Positions 35,945 through 44,190 of a DNA stretch of 64,000 nt are shown here, one piece after another. The first letter of the stretch is position 1. The number at the start of each line of letters is the position of its first letter. The translations under genes were made by a program, and so were the position numbers. Under the pieces are notes generated by a model. That model was not told the origin of the DNA and did no database searches. It saw only the letters and a program-made list of their open reading frames with translations. The stretch is from Prescottella soli (GTDB lineage: Bacteria; Actinomycetota; Actinomycetes; Mycobacteriales; Mycobacteriaceae), in contig NZ_CP157276.1 of the NCBI RefSeq assembly GCF_040024445.1, forward strand, positions 1,178,001 through 1,242,000. The letters are read 5' to 3'.

Positions 35945-38900
35945 ATGTTCCTCCTCGACGACGTCGTGGTCTACAGCTCCGGCGACCTGACGCTCGCTGC
36001 GACGTGCGAGTTCGCACTGCTCCGGCGCCTCGACGGCCTCCTCGGGTTCGCTCCTGCCACAGCCGGATCCGCAGCCGATCCCATGCTCGAACGGGCCTCT
36101 CGGCTCGGAGCGGCACACGAGCACAGCGTCCGCGACGACTTCGAACGCCGCTTCGGCCGGGTCGAGACCATCGCCCGTCCCGAGTACACGGCGACCGGCC
36201 TGCACGACGCGCACCGGGCGACCGTCGACGCGGCGCGCGCGGGCGTCCCGGTGATCTACCAGGGCACGTTCTTCGACGGACGCTTCCTCGGGTTCTGCGA
36301 CTTCCTCGTCCGGGACGACGACGCGTACGCGGTGTACGACACCAAACTCGCCCGCCACGCCGAGGTTCCGGCACTGCTGCAACTGGCGGCATACGCGGAC
36401 GCGCTCTCCGCGTCGGGGATCCGTCCGGCACCGCTGGTGCACCTCCTGCTCGGCGACGGTTCCGATTCGGTCCACGATCTCTCCGACCTCGCCCCGGTGT
36501 ACACGTCGCGCCGCGTCGACCTACAACGAGTCCTCGACGAACACCGGGCCGCCGGTATTCCCGTGGTGTGGGGCGACGAGCGGTACCTCGCGTGCGGTCG
36601 CTGCGAGACGTGCGCGCCGGAGATCGACAGGCATCGGGACCTGTTGCTGGTGGCCGGGATTCGTGCGACCAGTCGCCAGAAGCTGATATCGGGTGGCGTC
36701 TCGACCATCGACCTTCTCGCCCAGCACACCGCCCCGGTCGCGGATCTGTCCGGCCGGACCCTCGCGGCCCTGCGGGCGCAGGCCGCCATCCAGCTGCGCG
36801 GGGAACGAGAGGGCGGCAACGCCTTCGAGGTGTTCGACCCCGGCGCCCTCGCGGTCCTGCCCGAACCCGACCCGGGTGACGTCTATTTCGACTTCGAGGG
36901 CGATCCGCTGTGGTCCGAGGCAGGTTCGGCCGACTGGGGTCTCGAATACCTCTTCGGCGTGGTCGAGGAGCCGAGGACGGGGTCGACCGCTCCGGTGTTC
37001 CGACCGTTCTGGGCCCACGATCGCCGACAGGAGCGGCGAGCGCTGATCGACTTCCTCGAGTACGTCCGCGACCGGCGCGCCGAACATCCGGGCATGCACA
37101 TCTACCACTACGCCGCCTACGAGAAGTCCGCTCTGCTGCGCCTGGCCGGACGACACGGCGCCGGCGAGGACGCCGTCGACGACCTGCTGCGCGCCGGCGT
37201 GCTGGTGGACCTGTACCCGATCGTCCGCGCGTCGCTGCGGATCGGGGAACGCTCGTACAGCATCAAGAAGCTCGAGCCCCTCTACATGGGCGAGCGCCTG
37301 CGCGCGGGCGACGTCACCAACGCCGCCGATTCCGTCGTGGCCTACGCCGGCTACTGCGATCTGCGCGATCGGGGGCGGACCGAGGCCGCGGACGAAGTGC
37401 TCCGCGGCATCGCCGACTACAACGAGTACGACTGCGTCTCCACGCGCGAGCTGCGGAACTGGTTGCTGGCCCGGGCCGCCCAGCACGCTGTGTCCCCGCA
37501 CCGGCGAGCGCCCGCCGCTCCCGCCGCCGACGACGACACGGCCGGGCACACCGAACGCGCGCTGCGGCGCTTCGCCGGCGACGGCCCCCGCGAGGCCCGG
37601 TCGGCCGACCAGCAGGCCGCCGCGCTCATGGCCGCGGCGATCGGCTACCACGGCCGGGAACGGAAGCCGTTCTGGTGGGCGCACTTCGACAGGCTCACCC
37701 AACCGGTGGACGACTGGTCCGACACCCGCGACGTGCTCCAGGTGGAACACGTGGAGGTGCTGCAGGACTGGCACAAGAGCACCCCGAAACAGCGGAAGCT
37801 GCGCCGACACCTCCGCCTGACCGGCAGATTCGGCACCGGCAGCGCGGTCGTGCCGGGTGCGGAGGTGTTCACGCTCTACGAACCTCCGGTCCCCGACGCG
37901 CTGGCCGGTGAGAGGCCCACCCAGCGGGGAACGTCGACCGCGGTCGTGCTGTCCGTGGGCTCGGACGCCAACTTCGACGACGTCGTCGTGGTCGAAGAGT
38001 TGCTCACCGGCACGGTCGAATACGCCGCGCTGCCGGTCGCGACCACGCCCGGGCATCCGATCGCGACGGTTCGGATCGAGAAGGCCGTCGAGGCCGCCGG
38101 CGACGAGATGGCGGAGGCGCTACCCGCGTTGCCGCGCGACGCCGCGGTCGACGTCCTGCGACGGATCCCGCCACGCACCCGCAGCGGCCGCCCGCTCCCC
38201 GACCTCGGGCGCGGTGACGATCCGGTCGCGACCATCGCCGCGGCGTTGCTGGACCTGGACGACTCCTACGTGGCCGTGCAGGGACCGCCCGGCACCGGCA
38301 AGACCTACACCGGCGCGCGGGTGATCGCCGAGCTCGTCGGTCGGCACCGGTGGCGGATCGGCGTGGTGGCCCAGTCGCATTCGGTGGTCGAGAACATGCT
38401 CGACGCGGTCGTCGCGGCCGGGCTGGGCGGCGGACTCGTCGCCAAGAAGGACGGACGTGCGCAGGAGCGCCGGTGGACGGCCATCACCGCCAACGCGTAC
38501 CCGGAGTTCCTCGACACCGCAGCCGGTACCGGCTGCGTCATCGGCGGCACCGCGTGGGACTTCGCGCACGCCGATCGGATTCCGCCCGGCAGCCTCGACC
38601 TGCTGGTGATCGACGAGGCCGGACAGTTCGCGCTCGCGAACACCGTGGCGGTCGGCGCCGCGGCCCGGAACCTGCTGCTGCTCGGCGACCCGCAACAGCT
38701 GCCGCAGGTCAGTCAGGGCACCCACCCCGAGCCCGTCGACGAGTCCGCACTGGGCTGGCTCGCACAGGGGCACGACGCGCTTCCGCCCGACCGCGGCTAC
38801 TTCCTCGAGCGCACCTGGCGGATGCATCCCGCGCTGTGCGCCCCGGTGTCCGCGCTGTCGTACGACGGCAGGCTGCGTTCGGAGGAACCGGTGACCACGG

Positions 38901-39415
38901 CCCGCCGTCTCGCCGGCGTCGCCCCCGGGGTGCACACCGCGATGCTCGACCATCGCGGCAACGCCACGGCGTCGGCCGAGGAGGCCCGGGAGATCGTCGC
39001 CCGGATCGACGAACTCCTGGGACGGTCATGGACCGACCCGGGCGCGTTCGACGGCACCCGGCCGCTGGGCCAGTCCGACATCCTCGTCGTCGCGCCCTAC
39101 AACGCGCAGGTCGGACTGATCCGGCAGCACCTCGCGGCGGCCGGGTTCACCGACGTCCTCGTCGGGACCGTCGACAAGTTCCAGGGGCGTCAGGCCGCGG
39201 TGGTGTTCGTGTCGATGACGGCGTCGTCGGTCGACGACGTCCCCCGCGGCATGTCGTTCCTGCTCTCCCGCAACCGGTTGAACGTCGCGGTGTCGCGGGG
39301 CAAGTGGTGTGCGGTGATCGTGCGGTCGCGCGCTCTCACGCACTACCTGCCCGCGACGCCCGCCGGGCTGGCGGAGCTTGGGGCGTTCATGCGGTTGGCC
39401 GGCGAGGGACGGTGA
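35945..39415 (+). CDS. TM0106-family RecB-like nuclease with SF1 helicase domain
   Basis: A 1156-residue DNA- or RNA-processing enzyme. The N-terminal PD-(D/E)xK nuclease is visible as GFCDFLVRDDD, AVYDTKLARH and QLAAYADAL; a CGRCETC Cys cluster follows, a possible Fe-S site. Then comes an RNase-H-like/YprB region starting VYFDFEGDPLW. The C-terminal half is a Dna2/UPF1-like helicase: Walker A VQGPPGTGKT, Walker B LLVIDEAGQ, LLLGDPQQLPQV, VGTVDKFQGRQAAVV and NRLNVAVSRGK. AAGGGG precedes the ATG. Single gene; it has been proposed to act in repair or nucleic-acid processing, function untested. Confidence 0.92.
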   Translation: MFLLDDVVVYSSGDLTLAATCEFALLRRLDGLLGFAPATAGSAADPMLERASRLGAAHEHSVRDDFERRFGRVETIARPEYTATGLHDAHRATVDAARAGVPVIYQGTFFDGRFLGFCDFLVRDDDAYAVYDTKLARHAEVPALLQLAAYADALSASGIRPAPLVHLLLGDGSDSVHDLSDLAPVYTSRRVDLQRVLDEHRAAGIPVVWGDERYLACGRCETCAPEIDRHRDLLLVAGIRATSRQKLISGGVSTIDLLAQHTAPVADLSGRTLAALRAQAAIQLRGEREGGNAFEVFDPGALAVLPEPDPGDVYFDFEGDPLWSEAGSADWGLEYLFGVVEEPRTGSTAPVFRPFWAHDRRQERRALIDFLEYVRDRRAEHPGMHIYHYAAYEKSALLRLAGRHGAGEDAVDDLLRAGVLVDLYPIVRASLRIGERSYSIKKLEPLYMGERLRAGDVTNAADSVVAYAGYCDLRDRGRTEAADEVLRGIADYNEYDCVSTRELRNWLLARAAQHAVSPHRRAPAAPAADDDTAGHTERALRRFAGDGPREARSADQQAAALMAAAIGYHGRERKPFWWAHFDRLTQPVDDWSDTRDVLQVEHVEVLQDWHKSTPKQRKLRRHLRLTGRFGTGSAVVPGAEVFTLYEPPVPDALAGERPTQRGTSTAVVLSVGSDANFDDVVVVEELLTGTVEYAALPVATTPGHPIATVRIEKAVEAAGDEMAEALPALPRDAAVDVLRRIPPRTRSGRPLPDLGRGDDPVATIAAALLDLDDSYVAVQGPPGTGKTYTGARVIAELVGRHRWRIGVVAQSHSVVENMLDAVVAAGLGGGLVAKKDGRAQERRWTAITANAYPEFLDTAAGTGCVIGGTAWDFAHADRIPPGSLDLLVIDEAGQFALANTVAVGAAARNLLLLGDPQQLPQVSQGTHPEPVDESALGWLAQGHDALPPDRGYFLERTWRMHPALCAPVSALSYDGRLRSEEPVTTARRLAGVAPGVHTAMLDHRGNATASAEEAREIVARIDELLGRSWTDPGAFDGTRPLGQSDILVVAPYNAQVGLIRQHLAAAGFTDVLVGTVDKFQGRQAAVVFVSMTASSVDDVPRGMSFLLSRNRLNVAVSRGKWCAVIVRSRALTHYLPATPAGLAELGAFMRLAGEGR

Positions 39416-39424
39416 CCTGCGTGG

Positions 39425-40603
39425 TCACCCGAAGCAGCCGCCCTCTCCGCGATAGGTCGGTGCCGACGTCGCCTTGCCGTCGCCGTCCACCAGGTGCACC
39501 TCGGTGAAGCGCTCGCACAGCTCACCGGCCTTCGCGTGCCGGAACCACACCCGGTCCCCCACGGCCAGTTCCGCGGCCGCAGCGCCCGTGACCGGCGTCT
39601 GGACCTCGCCCGCACCCTCGTTGCGCAGCAGTTTCAGTCCGCGCGGCCACACCGGCGCCGGAACCCGGGTGTTGCCCGCCGGCCCGGAGGCGATGTAGCC
39701 GCCACCGAACAGGGTCGTGACCTTCGGCGTCGGCTTGCGGACCGCCGGCAGCGCGAAGAACATCGCCGGACGCGGCGTGAACGAGTGGTAGCGGTCGAAC
39801 AGCGTCGGCACGTAGAGACCCGAGCCGGCGGTGACCTCCGTGACGCTCGCGTCGGCCGAGCTCACCTCGAGCGATCCGGTCCCACCGCTGTTGACGATCT
39901 CCAGCTTGCCGACCTCATCGGTGACGGCGTCGACGACAGCCTTTCGGCGCGTGGACAGCTCGGCCGCCGACGCCTTCTTGACCATCCGCACCGCGAAACT
40001 GGTGTCGGGCAGGCCCGCGATCTGGGCCTCGTAGAACATCACGCCGACCACCGCGAATCCGCGGTCGCTCGCGAGCCGCGCGAGCCGGGCCACCTCGCCG
40101 GGCTCGCGCAGCGGCGACCGCCGGACACCGAGATGCGCGGGCCCGATCCGCAGCGACGCGTCGACGTCGAGGCAGATCCGCGGACGCACGCGGTCGGAAC
40201 CTACTGCGGCGCGAACGACGTCGAGCTGCGCGACGTCGTCGACCATGAGGGTGATCCGATCGAGCAACGTGGTGTCGGCTCCGAGTTCGGCAAGGGCGGC
40301 CCGGTCCACGGTGGGATAGCCCATCAGGACGTCCTCGGCGCCCTGACGGGCGAGCCAGATCGCCTCCCGCAGCGAGTACGACATGATGCCGCGGAAGCCG
40401 CCGGACGAGGTCAGGCCGGATCCGAGCGCGATCTCGAGGACCGCGCGGCACCGCACCGACTTGCTGGCGACCCGTACCGGCGTGCCCTTCGCCCGCCGGA
40501 CGAGATCGGCCGCATTCGTGTGCAGCGTCGGGAGATCCAGTGCCGCCAACGGAGGATCGAGATGGGCGGTGGCGGCGGTGAGTCGGTCGATCGTGGCAGT
40601 CAC
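39425..40603 (-). CDS. Amino acid deaminase/aldolase, D-threonine aldolase-like PLP enzyme
   Basis: A 392-residue fold-type III PLP enzyme (alanine racemase N-terminal barrel plus D-serine dehydratase-like domain). Lys48 in RVASKSVRC is the cofactor lysine; NSGGTGS and the C-terminal WFRHAKAGELCERF, with His and Cys metal ligands, match the D-threonine aldolase group. It should cleave or deaminate a D-hydroxy amino acid. The same kind of protein is encoded next to L-gulonolactone dehydrogenase in mycobacteria, as here, across the TetR gene. A TetR-like operator lies 56-73 bp upstream of its start. Confidence 0.87.
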   Translation of the reverse strand: MTATIDRLTAATAHLDPPLAALDLPTLHTNAADLVRRAKGTPVRVASKSVRCRAVLEIALGSGLTSSGGFRGIMSYSLREAIWLARQGAEDVLMGYPTVDRAALAELGADTTLLDRITLMVDDVAQLDVVRAAVGSDRVRPRICLDVDASLRIGPAHLGVRRSPLREPGEVARLARLASDRGFAVVGVMFYEAQIAGLPDTSFAVRMVKKASAAELSTRRKAVVDAVTDEVGKLEIVNSGGTGSLEVSSADASVTEVTAGSGLYVPTLFDRYHSFTPRPAMFFALPAVRKPTPKVTTLFGGGYIASGPAGNTRVPAPVWPRGLKLLRNEGAGEVQTPVTGAAAAELAVGDRVWFRHAKAGELCERFTEVHLVDGDGKATSAPTYRGEGGCFG

Positions 40604-40651
40604 ATCAGTTCCGTTCGTCAGTCCGAGTAGGCCGGCGTCCGGAACAGTCGA

Positions 40652-41323
40652 TCACTCTCCTGAACGATTGTCCAGGTCTGTTTCGGCTTCGACCGCCTTG
40701 CTCGCGACTATGCGCACGAGGTCGTCGAGCTCGGTGACGATCGCGTTGCTGTCGCGGTCGACGAGCCAGCGCAGCACGATGCCGTCGATGACCGCGAGCG
40801 CGAATCGGGCGATCGCCTCGACCGGCTCGGTCCATGCGCAACCGGTCCGGCGGGCACTCTCCTGCAGGAAGACGGTGGCCTCGATGTCCATGATCCGGTA
40901 CTGCTCGTCGGCGACACTCCCGGCGATCGGCGCACCGGCCGCGCGGTGACGCAGCGCGTAGGCGGTGATCTCGTAGGTGAGCAGCTGACGGTCGGCGGTG
41001 GCCTCGACGAGCGGCCACATCCCGGTCAGACCCGTGTGCAGAACTTCGCGCAGGTCCCGCAGGCCGTGCAGCTCCTGGGAGTCCCACACGGCCGCGAACG
41101 CCTCGCGCATACCGGCGCTGAGCTGCAGAACCAGATTCTCGGCCATGGCCGCGACCAGGGCTTCCTTGCTCTCGAAGCAGTAATGCACGACGCCGAGCGA
41201 AACGCCCGCCTCTTCCGCGACGGCGCGGATCGTCACGGACGCGATCCCGCCACGTTCGGCGATATTCAGCGCCGCTTCGATGAGCTGGGCGCGGCGTTCT
41301 TCCGCGGGGAGCCGATTCAACAT
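40652..41323 (-). CDS. TetR/AcrR family regulator, BetI-like
   Basis: A 223-residue repressor. The helix-turn-helix is in residues about 10-55 (LPAEERRAQLIEAALNIAERGG ... VTIRAVAEEAGVSLGVVHYCFESKEAL), followed by a C-terminal ligand domain of the BetI_C_6-like type. It is divergent from the lactone oxidase gene with an 18-bp palindrome between, and a second, similar palindrome lies in its own last codons, upstream of the co-oriented aldolase gene. It therefore probably controls both flanking genes as well as itself (inference from site positions). Confidence 0.92.
   Translation of the reverse strand: MLNRLPAEERRAQLIEAALNIAERGGIASVTIRAVAEEAGVSLGVVHYCFESKEALVAAMAENLVLQLSAGMREAFAAVWDSQELHGLRDLREVLHTGLTGMWPLVEATADRQLLTYEITAYALRHRAAGAPIAGSVADEQYRIMDIEATVFLQESARRTGCAWTEPVEAIARFALAVIDGIVLRWLVDRDSNAIVTELDDLVRIVASKAVEAETDLDNRSGE
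40659..40676. promoter_or_regulatory. TetR operator, second copy inside the regulator gene's 3' end
   Basis: CCTGAACGATTGTCCAGG matches the 41368-41385 palindrome at 15 of 18 positions. It lies in the last codons of the TetR gene, 56-73 bp upstream of the aldolase start, the right place to repress that gene. Confidence 0.65.
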
Positions 41324-41367
41324 CCCCCGATCGTAAAACCCTTAGCCGAATTTTCGTGTTTCATTTG

Positions 41368-41385
41368 CCTGGACGCTCGTCCAGG
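41368..41385. promoter_or_regulatory. TetR operator between divergent genes
   Basis: CCTGGACGCTCGTCCAGG is a perfect palindrome (8-bp arms, 2-bp centre), 15 bp before the lactone oxidase ATG and 44 bp from the TetR start. A dimeric TetR repressor would block both promoters. Confidence 0.75.
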
Positions 41386-41400
41386 TGAATAGTTGCCGGA

Positions 41401-42711
41401 ATGGCACAGGACACGTGGCGCAACTGGGCGGGGACCCACTCGTCGACACCGCACCGATTCGAAACTCCCCGATCGGTGGCCGAACTGAGCACGCTCGTCG
41501 CGAGCGCGACCGAACGAGGATTGCGCGTCAAGGCAGTGGGGGCGGGCCATTCGTTCACCGGAGTCGCCGTCACCGACGGCGTACTGGTCAGCCTCGACAA
41601 CATCGCGGGGATCGAATCCGTACGCACCACTCCGGACGGACCGATCGCGACCGTGTGGGCGGGCACCCGCCTGCGGAGCCTCAACGAGCAGCTCTGGAAC
41701 CGCGGACTCGCGATGATCAACCTCGGCGACATCGACGTGCAGTCGATCGCCGGCGCGCTCTCGACCGGAACCCACGGAACCGGAGCACGATTCGGTGGCC
41801 TCGCGACGCTGATCCGCGGACTGCAGATCGTCCTCGCGGACGGCTCGGTCGTCGACTGCTCCGACACCGAGAACCCCGACCTCTACCAGGCCGCGAAGAT
41901 CAGCCTCGGCTCGATCGGCATCATCACCAAGCTCGATCTGGCGGTCCAGCCCAGGTACGCGATGCGGGCGGTCGAGGGCCCCGCGGCGCTCGACGAGACG
42001 CTCGAGGGTCTCGAACACGACCTCTCGACCGTCGACCACTTCGAGTTCTACTGGTTTCCGCACACCAATCGCGTTCTGACGAAGCGGAACACCCGACTTC
42101 CCGGGCACACGCCGCTGCAACCGGTGGGCCGCGTGCGCGGCTACATCGACGACGAACTGCTCTCCAACACGCTATTCGAGGGGATCAACCGGCTCACGGC
42201 AGCATTCCCGTCGACGATTCCGCAGATCAACCAGGTCTCGGCGCGCGCACTCTCGGCGCGGGAGTTCACCGACCGGAGCTACGAGGTGTTCGCGTCGCCC
42301 CGCCGGGTGCGGTTCAAGGAGATGGAGTACGCGGTGCCGCAGGAGGCGGTGAAGGACACCCTGCGCGAGATCTCGAGCTGGCTCGACCGCTCCGACTGCC
42401 GGATCGCGTTCCCGGTCGAGGTGCGCTTCGCGCCCGCCGACGACGTCTGGTTGTCGACCGCGAACGGCCGGGACAGCGCGTACATCGCGGTGCACCAGTA
42501 CCACCGTCGCGATCACCGGGAGTACTTCGACGCGGTCGAGTCCATCGCACGCGCAGTGGACGGTCGCCCGCACTGGGGCAAGATGCACGGCCGCACGGCC
42601 GCCGACCTGCGCCCCACCTACACGCGGTTCGACGACTTCTGCGCCGTCCGCGACAAGTTCGATCCCGCTCGGACGTTCGACAACGAGTACCTCCGACAGG
42701 TTCTCGGCTGA
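41401..42711 (+). CDS. FAD-dependent sugar-lactone oxidase (L-gulono/D-arabinono-1,4-lactone type)
   Basis: A 436-residue VAO-family flavoprotein. The FAD domain has VGAGHSFTG, where His50 is the position of covalent flavin attachment in many relatives, and STGTHGTG. The C-terminal ALO domain ends PHWGKMHGRTAADLRPTYTRF...RDKFDPARTFDNEYL, containing the HWGK signature. It oxidises an aldonolactone to an ascorbate-like product; in M. tuberculosis the homologue Rv1771 is an L-gulonolactone dehydrogenase. It begins 15 bp after the palindromic operator and is followed by the amidase-like lipoprotein, which has its own leaderless start. Confidence 0.92.
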   Translation: MAQDTWRNWAGTHSSTPHRFETPRSVAELSTLVASATERGLRVKAVGAGHSFTGVAVTDGVLVSLDNIAGIESVRTTPDGPIATVWAGTRLRSLNEQLWNRGLAMINLGDIDVQSIAGALSTGTHGTGARFGGLATLIRGLQIVLADGSVVDCSDTENPDLYQAAKISLGSIGIITKLDLAVQPRYAMRAVEGPAALDETLEGLEHDLSTVDHFEFYWFPHTNRVLTKRNTRLPGHTPLQPVGRVRGYIDDELLSNTLFEGINRLTAAFPSTIPQINQVSARALSAREFTDRSYEVFASPRRVRFKEMEYAVPQEAVKDTLREISSWLDRSDCRIAFPVEVRFAPADDVWLSTANGRDSAYIAVHQYHRRDHREYFDAVESIARAVDGRPHWGKMHGRTAADLRPTYTRFDDFCAVRDKFDPARTFDNEYLRQVLG

Positions 42712-42761
42712 CACGAGAGCGGATCCGGCGGATCCGGTCGACACGTGGCTACTGTGAGCGC

Positions 42762-44108
42762 GTGCCGACCGGACCGAACCCGCCACGCCTCGACCGCCGT
42801 TCGTTCCTGCGAGTCGGTGCCCTCGGCACCGTGCTCGGTGGGGCCGCGCTGATCTCCGGGTGCGGCGACGACCCGCGGAATCCCGGTGTCCCGCCGCTCC
42901 CCGGCGGGAACGTCGTCGCCGACGACAAGGCGACGTGGCGGATCCAGGGCGATCCGCTTCTGCCCGCAACCCGTTCCGGGTCCGCCGACGGACTGAAGGT
43001 CGCGGTCACGGACCTCTTCGCACTGCAGGGGCAACGCGTCGGCGCGGGCAACCCGGTCTGGCTCGGTCAGGCATCCACGGAGACCACCACGGCGGACGCC
43101 GTGTCCCGGCTGCTGTCGGGCGGCGCGACCGTCGTCGGCATCACCCAGACCATCGACTTCGGGTTCGGCCACTCCGGCGTCAACGCCGCCTACGGGACTC
43201 CCCCCAATCCGGCCGCCGCGGGACGGGTTCCCGGCGGCGCGACGTCCGGCGCCGCGACCGCCGTCGCCCGCGGCACGGCGTCGGTCGGACTGGGCCCGGA
43301 CACGACCGGTTCGGTGCGGATCCCCGCGTCCTATCAGGGCCTGTACGGTTTCGGCCCCACCCACGGTGCGGTACCCGTCGACGGCATGCTGCCGCTCTCC
43401 CGCTCGCTCGACAGCGTCGGATGGGTGTGCTCCGACGCGACGACCCTCGCCACGGTCGGCGACGTTCTGCTGCCACCGGCGCCGGACGCCGAGTTCGAGG
43501 CGGCGGTCACGTGCCCCGGACTGCTGGCCGTCGCCGACGACCGCGTCCAGTCGGCGATCCGCGACGCGCTGGCGCAGTGGAAGCGCTCCGGCCTGCCCGC
43601 CCTCACCGAGGAGGACCTCGACATCGCGGCCCTGCCCGATTGGTACGACGCGGTCGTGGCGGTACAGGGATACGAGGCGTGGCAGCAGCACGGCGGCTGG
43701 GTGTCGACGGCGACGGGAACGATCAGCGACGAGGCCCGCGCGAACTTCCTGGCGGCGTCGAAGGTTTCCGAATCGACGTACCAGCGTCGCCTGGAGGAGG
43801 TGCGGGCGGCGGGCCGGATCGTGCGCGACTTCCTCGGACCCCGGGTCCTGCTGTTGCCGACGACCGGATCGCAAGCCCCCTCGACCAAGGACGATCCCGG
43901 CAACATCCACCTCACCGCGCTGCTCCGCACCACGGGACTGCTGACGGCGGTGGCTTCGGTCGCCGGGTTGCCCACCGCGACGGTCCCGGTGAAGGGCGCC
44001 GACGGCATACCGGTGGGGCTGTCCGTCGTCGGGCCCGCCGGGCGGGACCGGGACGTGCTCGCCCTCGCCGAACAGGTGGCCCGGACCGGCGTCGCCGCAC
44101 ACCGCTGA
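42762..44108 (+). CDS. Tat-exported lipoprotein of the amidase signature family, probably inactive
   Basis: A 448-residue protein. RRSFLRVG (12-19) is a twin-arginine motif and LISGC a lipobox with Cys34, so it should be a folded lipoprotein outside the membrane. The body matches amidase-signature enzymes (AtzF/GatA-like). The nucleophile Ser184 in DTTGSVRIPA is kept, but the catalytic Lys of VKD is Thr83 (VTDLF) and the cis-Ser of GGSSGG is Ala160 (GGATSG). With two of three triad residues gone, amide hydrolysis is unlikely; a binding role is possible. GTG start with TACTGT (42750-42755) six bases upstream, a leaderless arrangement. Confidence 0.82.
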   Translation: MPTGPNPPRLDRRSFLRVGALGTVLGGAALISGCGDDPRNPGVPPLPGGNVVADDKATWRIQGDPLLPATRSGSADGLKVAVTDLFALQGQRVGAGNPVWLGQASTETTTADAVSRLLSGGATVVGITQTIDFGFGHSGVNAAYGTPPNPAAAGRVPGGATSGAATAVARGTASVGLGPDTTGSVRIPASYQGLYGFGPTHGAVPVDGMLPLSRSLDSVGWVCSDATTLATVGDVLLPPAPDAEFEAAVTCPGLLAVADDRVQSAIRDALAQWKRSGLPALTEEDLDIAALPDWYDAVVAVQGYEAWQQHGGWVSTATGTISDEARANFLAASKVSESTYQRRLEEVRAAGRIVRDFLGPRVLLLPTTGSQAPSTKDDPGNIHLTALLRTTGLLTAVASVAGLPTATVPVKGADGIPVGLSVVGPAGRDRDVLALAEQVARTGVAAHR

Positions 44109-44121
44109 GTGAGGTCACTCA
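44106..44121. promoter_or_regulatory. 16-bp palindrome overlapping a stop codon, upstream of thiolase
   Basis: TGAGTGA and TCACTCA are perfect 7-bp arms around GG. The first three bases are the stop codon of the amidase-like gene. It lies 70 bp before the thiolase ATG, in an AT-richer stretch with TTGCAC and TACACT as possible promoter elements, and could be a regulator site. Confidence 0.5.
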
Positions 44122-44190
44122 CACGCATTCGTTGCACATTCCTCTAACTGATTACACTCAATCCATTTCCATCGGAGAGAGTGAGGCGCC

